Notes: generated by a model from the letters alone, not told the origin. Counted from the stretch's first letter, positions 43,700 to 52,321 are shown. The stretch: 53,581 nucleotides of DNA from CAZKXU01 sp964556665 (GCA_964556665.1 CAZKXU010000009.1:1-53581), one strand, 5' to 3'. A program made the numbers and translations.

Positions 43700-44035
43700 C
43701 TACATCACTACCCCCAACTCCTCAAGCAATCCGAAAGGATATATCCCAGTAGTATGCCCATCAGCCCAGCTCATTCCAAGTGCGTAATTGCCTACAGACC
43801 AGATGCGTTCTAGTACTAGCTCATCAGCTAGAGAGCTTTCTATGATTTTTAGTGATCTTTTCTTGCCGGTAAGGGGCTTAGCATGAGATTCTCCATCACC
43901 ACGCTGCTCACGACATGAGGCACAAGGGCAATTCCGTCTGAGGATCTCGGTACTGATGGATGTTGTTGTTCCATCAGACCAAAGCATGAAAATACCTGTT
44001 TCAAGTTTGCGGATTTCAGTAGGTGTTTTAAGCAT
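43700..44035 (-). CDS. DUF971 (GBBH-like) domain protein
   Basis: A 111-residue protein that is essentially one DUF971 domain, also called the gamma-butyrobetaine hydroxylase-like N-terminal domain. The conserved parts are LWSDGTTTSISTEILRRNCPCASC, cited here in two pieces as LWSDGTTTSIS and LRRNCPCASCREQ, plus GNYALGMSWADGHTTGIYPF. The Cys pair CPCASC may bind zinc or an iron-sulfur cluster. In other bacteria the domain is fused to or next to ApbC/Mrp. Function is not established. The divergent kinase gene starts 145 nt away. Confidence 0.85.
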   Translation of the reverse strand: MLKTPTEIRKLETGIFMLWSDGTTTSISTEILRRNCPCASCREQRGDGESHAKPLTGKKRSLKIIESSLADELVLERIWSVGNYALGMSWADGHTTGIYPFGLLEELGVVM

Positions 44036-44117
44036 TTAGGTACTTAGCAAAGGAATATTAGTTAAAAAATGCGGCATAGTTTCTGCATTATAATGTCAGC
44101 AGAACGAGTGTATCTAT

Positions 44118-44165
44118 TTGCCCAAGAATAGCAAGGGGTTATACAATATGGAGATAGTCCATATT
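44118..44165 (+). promoter_or_regulatory. Promoter TTGCCC-N18-TACAAT with operator-like inverted repeat
   Basis: The -35 is at 44118-44123 and the -10 at 44142-44147. Immediately downstream lies a perfect 8-bp inverted repeat, AATATGGA-gatag-TCCATATT (44145-44165), overlapping the expected transcription start. That is the position expected for a repressor operator of the kinase gene at 44181. Confidence 0.5.
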
Positions 44166-44180
44166 TTAGAGTAGTTACAT

Positions 44181-45959
44181 ATGGAGACTATTGAAAACGT
44201 ACGAACGCTTATGCAGAGCAGTACCCCAACAAGTATTGGGAAGTATGAGATATTGGGAGTCCTTGGACGCGGCTCGATGGGGGTAGTGTACAAGGCCCGA
44301 GATCCTGAGATTGGGCGCATAGTAGCAATAAAGACACTTAGGAAACTGATGACACCTGAAGGGCAGGTTTCAGAGGGAGCTTTGCAGCGTTTTAAGATTG
44401 AGGCGCGCTCTGTCGGGAATCTTCGTCATAAAAATATTATTACCTTGTTCGAAGTAGGCGAAGATGCCGAAACACCTTATCTGGTAATGGACTACGTAGA
44501 AGGTGAAAACCTGCGTAGTATAATCTCACGTGCCGGCAAGCTTGCTCCAGCTCAGGCCTTACATTACCTAGGACAGTTAGCATCAGCTATCGACTTCGCA
44601 CATTCCAAAGGTGTGATTCATCGAGACATTAAGCCTAGCAATGTAGTGGTAGATGCCGACCAGAACTGTTTTATCCTAGATTTTGGTGTTGCAACAATCC
44701 ACGGAGCTGGATTTGGGGATGTTGTTACTGGTACGCCTGGTTATATGTCGCCTGAGCAGATCGGCAATGACGATGTAGATTACCGCACTGACTTATTCAG
44801 TTTGGCTGTAGTAGCCTATCAGTGCTTTTGCGGTACCAAGCCATTCAGCGGGGATAATTTTGCAGCTATTTCAAGCAGTGTGCTGCAAGGAATACCTGGC
44901 TCACTTACAGCCATAGATTCTAGTTTGCCTTTAGCATTAGAGCAGCAATTAAATAGAGCTCTCTCCAAGGATCGCGAAGCTCGCTTTCAAAGTGCAACTG
45001 AGCTTGTTGGCGCTATTGCGATATCATTAGGGTTAAAGAATCCTTTGAATGATAGTTTTACTGCTGGCAGCATTACCGAACGTCGTCGGCGCTCTTCAGG
45101 TTGGAAGCCATTTTTTAAGATACAAAGTGAAGCAGTTAGCGATGCTACTGTTGAGATGCAGATGAACCCTACAGCAGTTCCCTCTTGGCGTGAAGCTATT
45201 GAAGAGGATTCTACGGTTACAGAGAATAGGAGGGCAAATAGGTCCGAGGATCGCATTAAGGTTCTGCATAAGCCGTCCGCTAAGAGCGGCAGACATGCGA
45301 CGCAGCGAGTACGTGCTGGTAAGCAGGGCGGAATTACTATGACCATGAAGCTTACTGCTTTTTTTGGCGCACTTTCTATAATTTTAGGTATACTACTGTT
45401 GTGGATAGTTTTTCGAGGTAACACGACAGAGATCGGACCTGTCTCCTTACAGTCAGGTGCAGCAGGACAGATAGCTTTACAGGGTAATACTAAAGAGGAA
45501 AATATTGCGCTTATTAAGGCTCCTAAAGTAGACCCAGTGCCGGCAGGGAAATCCATACATGAAATGACTGAGAAGGAGCTGCTTGGGGCACTAGTTGGAA
45601 CTGGGGTTGAGGACCGTTTGATATTGGATGCCATGAAGGTGGCATTCGAAAGAAAGGTGCCTGATCTTCTAGATGCACTGGTGTTCCCGTTGCAAAGTGA
45701 TTCCTACGTAGTTCGTATTGAAGCGCTTAAGACTGCAGAGTTGCTTGAAGACAAGAGGATTGCTGCTAATGTTATTTTGTTGCTGGACGACCATGATCCG
45801 CTTGTGCGAATTCAAGCCGCCAAGACTCTAAGCAGCTTGGGGGATTTTCGTTCATTGGGATATTTAACCTCCCGATTAATTAGGGAAGAGAACCTTCAGG
45901 TACGGGAGTCAATCAAGCAGACAATTGAAAAGATAAATGGTTTTCCGATAAACCAATAG
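44181..45959 (+). CDS. Eukaryotic-type Ser/Thr protein kinase with transmembrane helix and HEAT repeats
   Basis: A 592-residue Hanks-type kinase. The N-terminal kinase domain (about residues 22-280) has the Gly loop GRGSMGVV, Lys51, catalytic HRDIKPSN (Asp149), DFG 167-169 and a GTPGYMSPEQ activation/P+1 region, all consistent with activity. A basic linker leads to one membrane helix (about residues 388-410, LTAFFGALSIILGILLLWIVF). The outer part (about 470-592) is three or four HEAT repeats (YVVRIEALKTAELLEDKRIA, DPLVRIQAAKTLSSLGDFRS). So it would signal from the envelope through a protein-binding HEAT domain. There is a terminator directly after the stop. Confidence 0.92.
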   Translation: METIENVRTLMQSSTPTSIGKYEILGVLGRGSMGVVYKARDPEIGRIVAIKTLRKLMTPEGQVSEGALQRFKIEARSVGNLRHKNIITLFEVGEDAETPYLVMDYVEGENLRSIISRAGKLAPAQALHYLGQLASAIDFAHSKGVIHRDIKPSNVVVDADQNCFILDFGVATIHGAGFGDVVTGTPGYMSPEQIGNDDVDYRTDLFSLAVVAYQCFCGTKPFSGDNFAAISSSVLQGIPGSLTAIDSSLPLALEQQLNRALSKDREARFQSATELVGAIAISLGLKNPLNDSFTAGSITERRRRSSGWKPFFKIQSEAVSDATVEMQMNPTAVPSWREAIEEDSTVTENRRANRSEDRIKVLHKPSAKSGRHATQRVRAGKQGGITMTMKLTAFFGALSIILGILLLWIVFRGNTTEIGPVSLQSGAAGQIALQGNTKEENIALIKAPKVDPVPAGKSIHEMTEKELLGALVGTGVEDRLILDAMKVAFERKVPDLLDALVFPLQSDSYVVRIEALKTAELLEDKRIAANVILLLDDHDPLVRIQAAKTLSSLGDFRSLGYLTSRLIREENLQVRESIKQTIEKINGFPINQ

Positions 45960-45988
45960 GTAGATTCTGTCCGGGAACTACCTTTTTT
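45959..45988 (+). terminator. Terminator after the kinase gene
   Basis: GGTAG (45959-45963) pairs with CTACC (45978-45982) and is followed by six T. The stem starts at the last base of the stop codon. The stem is short but the U tract is good. Confidence 0.6.
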
Positions 45989-46116
45989 GCAAAGATATCA
46001 CTGAGAATCCCGTCCAGAATCTGTGAGGCACCCTGTCGGTCGCCAAGGTAGGTAGTTTGATACTACATATTTATCAATATTTTTTATCCGTAGTTTTCGT
46101 CCGTCAAGCACGGAAA

Positions 46117-47316
46117 CTAATGTACTCCAGCCTTATGCAGCAACTCTATAAATTTCTCAGGAGGTACAAACCCAGTCAGTCTTGTATCCGGGATCTCAGT
46201 ACCGTCTGGATTTAGAAATATCACACAGGGCAATCCAATTACACCGTATTTCTCTGCAACTTTCTCCGTTACCTCGTTAGAATCAGTAAAGTCGATACGG
46301 GCAGTGATTATTTTTTTTAGTAGTTCTTGCACCTTTGAATCTGAAAATGTCAGGCTCTCAAGCTCTTTACAGGCAGCACACCATTCTGCGAATAGGTCGA
46401 TCATGATTATAGAGTTTTTCGATTTGCCGGCGGATAAAGCATCAGACTCAGTATTAATCCAGTGCAGTGCCGTGTCGTTGCCGGCATTCACAGGCGGAGC
46501 GGGGATAAAAATTCCTGTTAGTGAAAAGGCAAGTATTAACGCAGCTAGTAATTTCATACTCTTAAACTCTCGTTTAAAACTAAATAACGCTATAGCTACA
46601 GCTATACCTGAGAGCAGATAAAGCTCAAGCATTTCTAACTTTGGCGTATAACTTTGTCCAAGGAAAAATACCACCATCAGAAGCATAACGGCCATTAAAA
46701 ACTTTACCCCGAATAACCAGTTTCCTGAACGAGGTATTCTGTTTATCAACCCTGAGAATGTACCTAGAATGACAAAAATTATGCCAAGACCGAGGGAATA
46801 GGAGAATAGGAGTGCCCCTCCCCATATTGCACTCTGTGAAGAGGCAGCTATTCCTAGGATAACTACCAAGACCGGTCCGACACAGGGTGCAGCTACGAAA
46901 CCACTGACTGTGCCCATTAAAAATGCACCAAGAAAGCCTGGGCCACCGATGCGATTCGCTCTAGTTTGGACTCTGCTTAAGTCGATGCTTATAATATCAA
47001 GGGTAAAAAGTGAGAGGATTATTAGTAGAATCGAAACAGTTAAGATTACCCAAGGATTACCTAAAAATTGTCCAAAAATAGCGCCGCTTCTAGCGGAGAA
47101 TAGCCCAAGCACAGTGTAAGTAAGAGAGATGCCCAAAACGTATGTCAGTGAGAGTAGAAAGGAACGTAAGCGTCCTGTTTCAGAAGTAGCACCAAAAATG
47201 GATAGGGTGATAGGGATCAGAGGATAAACACATGGGGTGAGGCTTGATAGAAAGCCTGCTACAAAAGCTGAGATTAACTGAGTGTAAGCAGATGTGAGTG
47301 CAAGAGATTCAGGCAT
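46117..47316 (-). CDS. dsbD: Thiol:disulfide interchange protein, DsbD-like without the N-terminal alpha domain
   Basis: Moves electrons from cytoplasmic thioredoxin across the inner membrane. The N-terminal part (about residues 10-280) has eight predicted membrane segments with the two essential cysteines in TPCVYP and APCVGP. The C-terminal thioredoxin-like gamma domain has WCAAC (about residue 314) and GLPCVIFLNPDG. The periplasmic N-terminal alpha domain of E. coli DsbD is absent, so partners must be contacted by the gamma domain. The start MPESLALTSAYTQLISAF fits a membrane start. There is no obvious ribosome site. Confidence 0.93.
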   Translation of the reverse strand: MPESLALTSAYTQLISAFVAGFLSSLTPCVYPLIPITLSIFGATSETGRLRSFLLSLTYVLGISLTYTVLGLFSARSGAIFGQFLGNPWVILTVSILLIILSLFTLDIISIDLSRVQTRANRIGGPGFLGAFLMGTVSGFVAAPCVGPVLVVILGIAASSQSAIWGGALLFSYSLGLGIIFVILGTFSGLINRIPRSGNWLFGVKFLMAVMLLMVVFFLGQSYTPKLEMLELYLLSGIAVAIALFSFKREFKSMKLLAALILAFSLTGIFIPAPPVNAGNDTALHWINTESDALSAGKSKNSIIMIDLFAEWCAACKELESLTFSDSKVQELLKKIITARIDFTDSNEVTEKVAEKYGVIGLPCVIFLNPDGTEIPDTRLTGFVPPEKFIELLHKAGVH

Positions 47317-47348
47317 AGTAGTATAGTTAAATTGTGATTGCTCATTTA

Positions 47349-47467
47349 GGGCACCTCTAAAAACCTACTGGGACCGCGGGCTTCCAGCCCGCAAACGAAT
47401 TTGATGCAAACTCGTTTGCGGGCAAGATGCCCACGGTCCCAGTTAAGCAAGGTTTTTAGAGGTGCCC
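47349..47467. repeat. CTGGGACCGCGG element with perfect 18-bp outer terminal repeats
   Basis: Outer ends GGGCACCTCTAAAAACCT (47349-47366) and its exact complement (47450-47467) enclose the family palindrome at 47367-47443, which itself contains an inner GCAAACGAATT/CTCGTTTGC-type pair. One arm position differs (CCCACGG instead of CCCGCGG). This nested structure looks like a small non-autonomous transposable element. No transposase is in the window. Confidence 0.9.
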
Positions 47468-47543
47468 ATTAAGGCCAGACAGTCTCGTCCTCTTCCGCTC
47501 CTTGAAATACTTTGTACAAGTATTTCAGGTGCTACGCCTATGA

Positions 47544-47572
47544 TTGATAAATACTTGAATCTTCTATACAAT
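47544..47572 (+). promoter_or_regulatory. Predicted coaD promoter, TTGATA-N17-TACAAT
   Basis: The -35 is at 47544-47549 (5 of 6 consensus) and the -10 at 47567-47572 (5 of 6), spacer 17. Eleven bases lie between the -10 and the ATG at 47584, so the 5' leader would be only a few bases. No ribosome site. Confidence 0.65.
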
Positions 47573-47583
47573 ACTGCACCGCT

Positions 47584-48072
47584 ATGGCAAGCGCAAGTAG
47601 AGCAATTTTTCCTGGTTCGTTCGACCCGTTAACTAATGGTCATACTAATATTATTCAGCGCTCACTTAAAATTTTCGATGAGATAGTAGTTGCTGTATTG
47701 TCGAATCCCACCAAAGCAACCCTTTTTTCTGTAGAAGAGCGTGTCGCCATGATTAAGGAGGAGTTTAGTAACTCTCCAAAGATAAAAGTTGAGAGCTTTT
47801 CAGGGTTGTTAGTAGACTACGCAAATCAAAAAAATATCAACATAATTATACGAGGATTACGCGCAGTTAGTGACTATGACTATGAAGCGCAGATGGCTCT
47901 TATGAACAAGCATCTCTGTGATGGTATAGAGACTTTTTTCCTGATGACTGAAGCGCGCTATTCTTATATAAGCTCAAGTTTGGTGAGGCAGCTAGGAAGT
48001 TTCAATTCCGATGTGAGTGAGCTGGTTCCGAAAGCTGTATCTAAATCATTTTTAGTAAAATTTAAAAAGTAA
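47584..48072 (+). CDS. coaD: Phosphopantetheine adenylyltransferase
   Basis: Adenylylates 4'-phosphopantetheine, the fourth step of coenzyme A synthesis. It is 162 residues, normal. The nucleotidyltransferase motif FPGSFDPLTNGHTNI lies at residues 9-23 (T/HxGH variant TNGH), followed by RGLRAVSDYDYEAQMALMNK and the ATP-binding YSYISSSLVRQLGSF (ISSS). It is expressed from its own predicted promoter, and the aminotransferase begins 5 nt later. Confidence 0.97.
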   Translation: MASASRAIFPGSFDPLTNGHTNIIQRSLKIFDEIVVAVLSNPTKATLFSVEERVAMIKEEFSNSPKIKVESFSGLLVDYANQKNINIIIRGLRAVSDYDYEAQMALMNKHLCDGIETFFLMTEARYSYISSSLVRQLGSFNSDVSELVPKAVSKSFLVKFKK

Positions 48073-48077
48073 GAGAT

Positions 48078-49262
48078 ATGGGACTAACCAATAAGAAAAT
48101 TAATTCAATTAATGAGAGTGCGACACTGGCGGTAAAAACTAAGGCGAATGAACTCAAGGCTAAGGGGCGAGAGATTTTGGATCTTGGATGTGGAGAGCCG
48201 GATATAGACACTCCTGAACACATTAAGGAAGCTGCCCGAACTGCTTTGGCGCAAGGCAAAACTAAATATACTGCAGTAGCCGGTATCCCTGAGCTAAGAG
48301 AGGGGATTGCTAAAAAATTTACAGAGTATAACGGCATCCCTACGAAGGCCTCCAACGTTGTAATAACTAATGGCGGCAAGCAGGCGATCTACGCCGCCTT
48401 TGATACTACATTAGAGCCAGGAGATGAGGTGATTGTTCCAGCCCCATATTGGGTAAGTTATACAGATATTGTGACTCTGGCGTCAGGCCGCCCGGTAGTA
48501 TTAAAAACAAAGCCGGAGAACGGCTACAAACTTACACCTGCTGAACTAAAAGCTGCGCTTACCCCAAAGACCAAGTGGTTCATCATGAACTCTCCATCAA
48601 ACCCAACAGGTGCAGCTTATAGCGAGGCTGAGCAGCGAGCCCTAGCAGATGTGCTTACGCCAACAAGCGCGATGATACTCTCAGATGAGGTATATGAGCG
48701 GGTTACATTCGGCGAATTTAAGGCCGTATCATTTGCTAAGGCTGCACCTAGCCTTGCATCTCGTACGCTTACTGTAAACGCATTCTCAAAAAGTTACAGC
48801 ATGACAGGCTGGAGGGTTGGTTATGCGACTGGACCTACAGAGATCATAGCCGCCATGATTAAGCATCAGGGGCAAAGTACCTCTAACGTTTGTTCGATCT
48901 CGCAATATGCAGCATTGGCAGCTCTTCACGGCTCGCATGATTTTATTCCGCAGATGAATAGGAATTTTGAGCGCCGTATCGATATGGTAATCGGTATGAT
49001 CGAGAAGAGTAAAGGTCTGACGGTTGCATCTAAGCCTGAGGGAGCCTTCTATCTTTTTGTAAGAATAGACGCACTGCTTAAGTCTGGTAAGGTTTCCGGA
49101 TCCGCTGACTTCTCAACTAAGTTGTTAGATAAGATGGGAGTTGCCGTTGTGCCAGGTGCTCCGTTCGGCGACGATGCAGCATTTCGCTTGAGTGTTTCAG
49201 GGCCGGAAAATGAGCTTAAATTAGCGGTTCAGAAGATAGTAGAGCTAGTAGATAGTATGTAG
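48078..49262 (+). CDS. aspC: Aspartate aminotransferase, class I/II (subgroup Ib)
   Basis: A PLP enzyme that interconverts aspartate/oxaloacetate. Key elements are GCGEPDIDTPEHI, YTAVAGIPELR, NSPSNPTG, the SDEVYE strand and the PLP Lys motif NAFSKSYSMTGWRVGYA. At 394 residues it looks like the Thermus/Bacillus subgroup Ib rather than the E. coli type. Sitting next to the dap genes, it probably supplies aspartate to lysine/DAP synthesis, though a specific role as LL-DAP aminotransferase cannot be excluded by sequence alone. It precedes the lipoprotein by 14 nt. Confidence 0.9.
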   Translation: MGLTNKKINSINESATLAVKTKANELKAKGREILDLGCGEPDIDTPEHIKEAARTALAQGKTKYTAVAGIPELREGIAKKFTEYNGIPTKASNVVITNGGKQAIYAAFDTTLEPGDEVIVPAPYWVSYTDIVTLASGRPVVLKTKPENGYKLTPAELKAALTPKTKWFIMNSPSNPTGAAYSEAEQRALADVLTPTSAMILSDEVYERVTFGEFKAVSFAKAAPSLASRTLTVNAFSKSYSMTGWRVGYATGPTEIIAAMIKHQGQSTSNVCSISQYAALAALHGSHDFIPQMNRNFERRIDMVIGMIEKSKGLTVASKPEGAFYLFVRIDALLKSGKVSGSADFSTKLLDKMGVAVVPGAPFGDDAAFRLSVSGPENELKLAVQKIVELVDSM

Positions 49263-49276
49263 AAGGAATTAATATT

Positions 49277-49840
49277 ATGAAATTATCAAAACTTATTATT
49301 ATAGCACTACTTGCAGTGGCTTGTGGTAAATATGCGCCGCCGCTTGCGCCCGAGTTATTAGCACCCAAGGCGCCTGAAGTTGCCGTATCCGCACTATCAG
49401 GAGGCGTTAAGTTCAGTTGGGAGGCTGCAGCGCAGGATCAACGCGGTACTGATCTTAAGACGATTGAAGGATACAGAGTCTATAGAAAGCATATAAATGC
49501 CCGACGTGATATCTTTGATCGGGATATTCCGTATGAACTGCTCAGTACTGTTGCAGATACACATTTAGTTGAACTTGATAAGCTAAAGAAGAAGGTTCGA
49601 GCCGAGGGCGGGCTAACGCGCAAAGTTAAAGTGAGTGATGAGCTTAAAAAATTCGAATATCTTGATTCCTCGCCAGAAGCTGGCAAGCAGTATGTATACA
49701 AACTCGTAGGAGTTAATCAGGGCGGAGTAGAAGGGCAGGCCAAAAAAATAGTGCGTGTACTCTTTCGTGGCGCCAATAGTGAGATCGGGCAGATTGATGC
49801 CAGTAGTTTAACCGATGATCTTAGCTTGACTGTTGAATGA
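49277..49840 (+). CDS. Predicted lipoprotein with fibronectin-III-like region
   Basis: A type II signal peptide (SKLIIIALLAVAC) has a lipobox LAVAC, so Cys16 would be lipid-modified. The following mature region is Pro/Ala-rich, then (about residues 38-165) contains fibronectin type III-like strands (VKFSWEAAAQ, EGYRVYRKHI, YVYKLVGVNQGG). It is a small secreted protein of unknown role. It overlaps dapF by 4 nt and is probably part of the dap operon, as small lipoproteins often are in related bacteria. Confidence 0.75.
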   Translation: MKLSKLIIIALLAVACGKYAPPLAPELLAPKAPEVAVSALSGGVKFSWEAAAQDQRGTDLKTIEGYRVYRKHINARRDIFDRDIPYELLSTVADTHLVELDKLKKKVRAEGGLTRKVKVSDELKKFEYLDSSPEAGKQYVYKLVGVNQGGVEGQAKKIVRVLFRGANSEIGQIDASSLTDDLSLTVE

Positions 49841-50673
49841 GGATAGAATTTGCAAAAATTCATGGTTGTAAAAACCATTTTGTTGTCTGCTTTGATAATC
49901 CAAAATTAGATTGGTCTGAATTAAGCCGTAAATTGTGTGCCCAGGCTGTTGGTGTTTGGGCTGATGGTGTCATGTTGGTGTCTGAGGCGGCCCCATTCGT
50001 TACACGTATGTTCAATCCTGATGGTACGCAATCGGAGATGTGCGGTAACGGGGTGCGCTGTGTTCTTCGTTTTCTAGTCATGAAATCACTTATTAAGGAT
50101 GAGGGCAGTCTTGATCTTAGGTTCGGCAAGAGGCTTCTTCGCTGTGAATATTCAGATGCCGGCAGGAAGGTTTGTGTAAATATGGGAGCACCGGTCTTCG
50201 ATGCGCAGCTTATTCCAGTCAAGTACGATGGCGATCTAAAAAATGTCGAGCTAAGAGCAGCCGGGCAAAGTTTTAGAGGCTGTGTGCTTTCGATGAGTAA
50301 TCCACATTGTGTGATCTTCCTTCCAAGTATCAAAGAGATCGACCGCTCTGTGTTTGGTCCGCTTTTGGAGAACAATCCGATCTTTCCGGAGAGAGCGAAT
50401 ATAAGTTTTGCAGAGAGGATAGATAAAGGGCGTATTAGAAGCATAGTCTGGGAGCGCGGAGCCGGTGCAACTCTAGCCAGCGGTTCCTCGTCCTGTGCCG
50501 TCGCTGTAGCAGGGGTAATATGCGGCAGAACTGAGCGGAAAGTTACAGTGGAGGTGCCGGGGGGTGAGCTTTACATAGAATGGAGATTGGAAGATAATAA
50601 TGTATATCTCAGCGGTCCAGCCGAGGAGGTGTTTGAGGGGGTATTTATATGGAATGCACAGCAAAGACATTGA
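49837..50673 (+). CDS. dapF: Diaminopimelate epimerase with altered second active-site motif
   Basis: Converts LL- to meso-diaminopimelate for lysine and peptidoglycan. It is 278 residues. The first catalytic Cys (C69) is in a normal motif (FNPDGTQSEMCGNGVRC). The second half-site reads ERGAGATLASGSSSC, whereas the family has GET-ACG-G: the catalytic Cys is Ser215, the Glu of GET is Ala211, and a Cys remains at 220. The N-terminal substrate loop reads HGCKNHF instead of HGLGNDF. Adjacency to dapA and dapB still makes it the DAP epimerase. The ATG overlaps the lipoprotein stop. Confidence 0.9.
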   Translation: MRIEFAKIHGCKNHFVVCFDNPKLDWSELSRKLCAQAVGVWADGVMLVSEAAPFVTRMFNPDGTQSEMCGNGVRCVLRFLVMKSLIKDEGSLDLRFGKRLLRCEYSDAGRKVCVNMGAPVFDAQLIPVKYDGDLKNVELRAAGQSFRGCVLSMSNPHCVIFLPSIKEIDRSVFGPLLENNPIFPERANISFAERIDKGRIRSIVWERGAGATLASGSSSCAVAVAGVICGRTERKVTVEVPGGELYIEWRLEDNNVYLSGPAEEVFEGVFIWNAQQRH

Positions 50674-51536
50674 AAGGAACAATTACAGCAATAGTAACGC
50701 CATTTAGCAAAGACGGTTCAAGCGTTGATTATCAATCTTTGGAAAAACTTATCGAGTCTCAGATCAAGTCCGGAGTTGACGGGATAGTAACCTGCGGTTC
50801 TACCGGTGAAGCCTCCACACTTTCGGATAATGAGTATCGTGACGTTGTTAAATTTACGGCGCAGCTAATTAAGGGTCGCATCCTCACAATCGGTGCAGTC
50901 GGCAGTAATAATACACAGCGCGCAGTCGAGCAGGGCAGGATCTGTGAGCAGGCTGGTCAGGATGCCTTGCTTGTTGTGGCACCAGCCTACAATAAACCTC
51001 CGCAGGAAGGATTACTTGCGCACTTTCGTGAAGTTCGTAAAGGCGTAAAGATTCCAGTTGTCGCCTATAACATTCCAGGACGTACCGGTGTGAATATGCA
51101 GCCGCAAACACTGGCGCGCTTGGCAGAAGAGGGGACGATCGTAGGCCTAAAGGACGCAACCGGCTCAATAGATCAGGCTTTGGATCTCGCAGCTCTCACT
51201 GGGGATAGTCTGGCTGTGTTATCTGGAGAGGATTCGCTAGTGCTGCCATTAATGTCGATCGGTGGGCGCGGTGTGATCTCAGCTAGCGCGAATGCGGATG
51301 TAGAGGGCTTTTTAAAAATCACCGATAGTTTTCTAAGCGGAGATATCGACGCAGCACGGCGTGCACAACTTGCTGTTCTGCCGCTTGTACGGATGATGTT
51401 CTCAGAGACCAACCCTATACCTGTAAAGGCTGCCCTAGCACTTAAAGGTATAATTAGTTATCCAACGGTTAGATTGCCGCTTGTTGCAGCTCAACCGAAA
51501 ACGGTAGAGGGTCTTAAGCGGATATTTGGATTATGA
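50649..51536 (+). CDS. dapA: 4-hydroxy-tetrahydrodipicolinate synthase
   Basis: Condenses pyruvate with aspartate semialdehyde, the first committed lysine/DAP step. It is 295 residues. The TIM barrel shows VTPFSKDGSSVDYQSLEKLI, TCGSTGEASTLSDNEY, the catalytic Tyr in VAYNIPGRTGVNM and the Schiff-base Lys in IVGLKDATG. The ATG at 50649 lies inside dapF by 25 nt, which suggests translational coupling. The stop overlaps dapB. Confidence 0.97.
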   Translation: MECTAKTLKGTITAIVTPFSKDGSSVDYQSLEKLIESQIKSGVDGIVTCGSTGEASTLSDNEYRDVVKFTAQLIKGRILTIGAVGSNNTQRAVEQGRICEQAGQDALLVVAPAYNKPPQEGLLAHFREVRKGVKIPVVAYNIPGRTGVNMQPQTLARLAEEGTIVGLKDATGSIDQALDLAALTGDSLAVLSGEDSLVLPLMSIGGRGVISASANADVEGFLKITDSFLSGDIDAARRAQLAVLPLVRMMFSETNPIPVKAALALKGIISYPTVRLPLVAAQPKTVEGLKRIFGL

Positions 51537-52321
51537 GAATTAAGATCGGTATTAATGGCGCTTCTGGTCGCATGGGCAGCGCGCTCGTGTCTCTACTCTC
51601 TGAATTTCAGCAATATCAGTTGATGGCAGCACTTGAGTCGGCAAACTCAAAATGCTTAAACCAGATCTGTTTATATGGGCAGCTTAATCACGGCGCAGAG
51701 GTGCGATATAGCTCAGATATAGAAGCGGCGATGCAGCAATGTGATGCCTTTATTGATTTCTCAACACCAGAGGGCTCACTTGCTCTGGTCAGTCAATGTG
51801 CAAAGTATGGTAAGGCCGCCCTGATCGGCACGACCGGACATACGGCTGAAATGGTGCAAAGGATAAAGGAGGCTGCTCAGCATGCTCCGATCCTTTTTAC
51901 TGCGAATACCTCCATCGGAATATATGCATTAATGGAGCTTTCTAAACTTGCAAATAAGATCCTTGGCGATGAGTTCCAGATCGAAATCATGGAGCTTCAT
52001 CATAATAAGAAGAAAGATTCACCTTCCGGTACGGCCTTGAGTTTAGCACGAGTGCTGAGTCAGGCTGGGCAGCATGAACTAGTATTGGATAGAAGCGGCA
52101 CCCATTCTTTACGAGGAGGCTCGGAGATCGGGGTCGTGGGATTACGCGGTGGTGACTCGCCAGGTGAACATACCTTATTTTTCTTGGGCGAGGGTGAGCG
52201 TATAGAGCTAACACACCGGGTCCGCGATAGGTCTGTCTTTGCCCGTGGCGCATTAAAGCTACTTGAAAAAGTTATCCCATTACCAGCAGGGCTTTACTCT
52301 ATGCAGGATATTCTCAAGTAA
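51533..52321 (+). CDS. dapB: 4-hydroxy-tetrahydrodipicolinate reductase
   Basis: NAD(P)H-dependent second DAP step. It is 262 residues. The nucleotide-binding motif INGASGRMGSAL is at about residues 6-17. IGTTGHT, NTSIGIYALMEL and the signature ELHHNKKKDSPSGTAL, with the catalytic His and Lys, are intact. The start codon overlaps the dapA stop (ATGA). It is the last gene of the dap cluster. Confidence 0.97.
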   Translation: MRIKIGINGASGRMGSALVSLLSEFQQYQLMAALESANSKCLNQICLYGQLNHGAEVRYSSDIEAAMQQCDAFIDFSTPEGSLALVSQCAKYGKAALIGTTGHTAEMVQRIKEAAQHAPILFTANTSIGIYALMELSKLANKILGDEFQIEIMELHHNKKKDSPSGTALSLARVLSQAGQHELVLDRSGTHSLRGGSEIGVVGLRGGDSPGEHTLFFLGEGERIELTHRVRDRSVFARGALKLLEKVIPLPAGLYSMQDILK

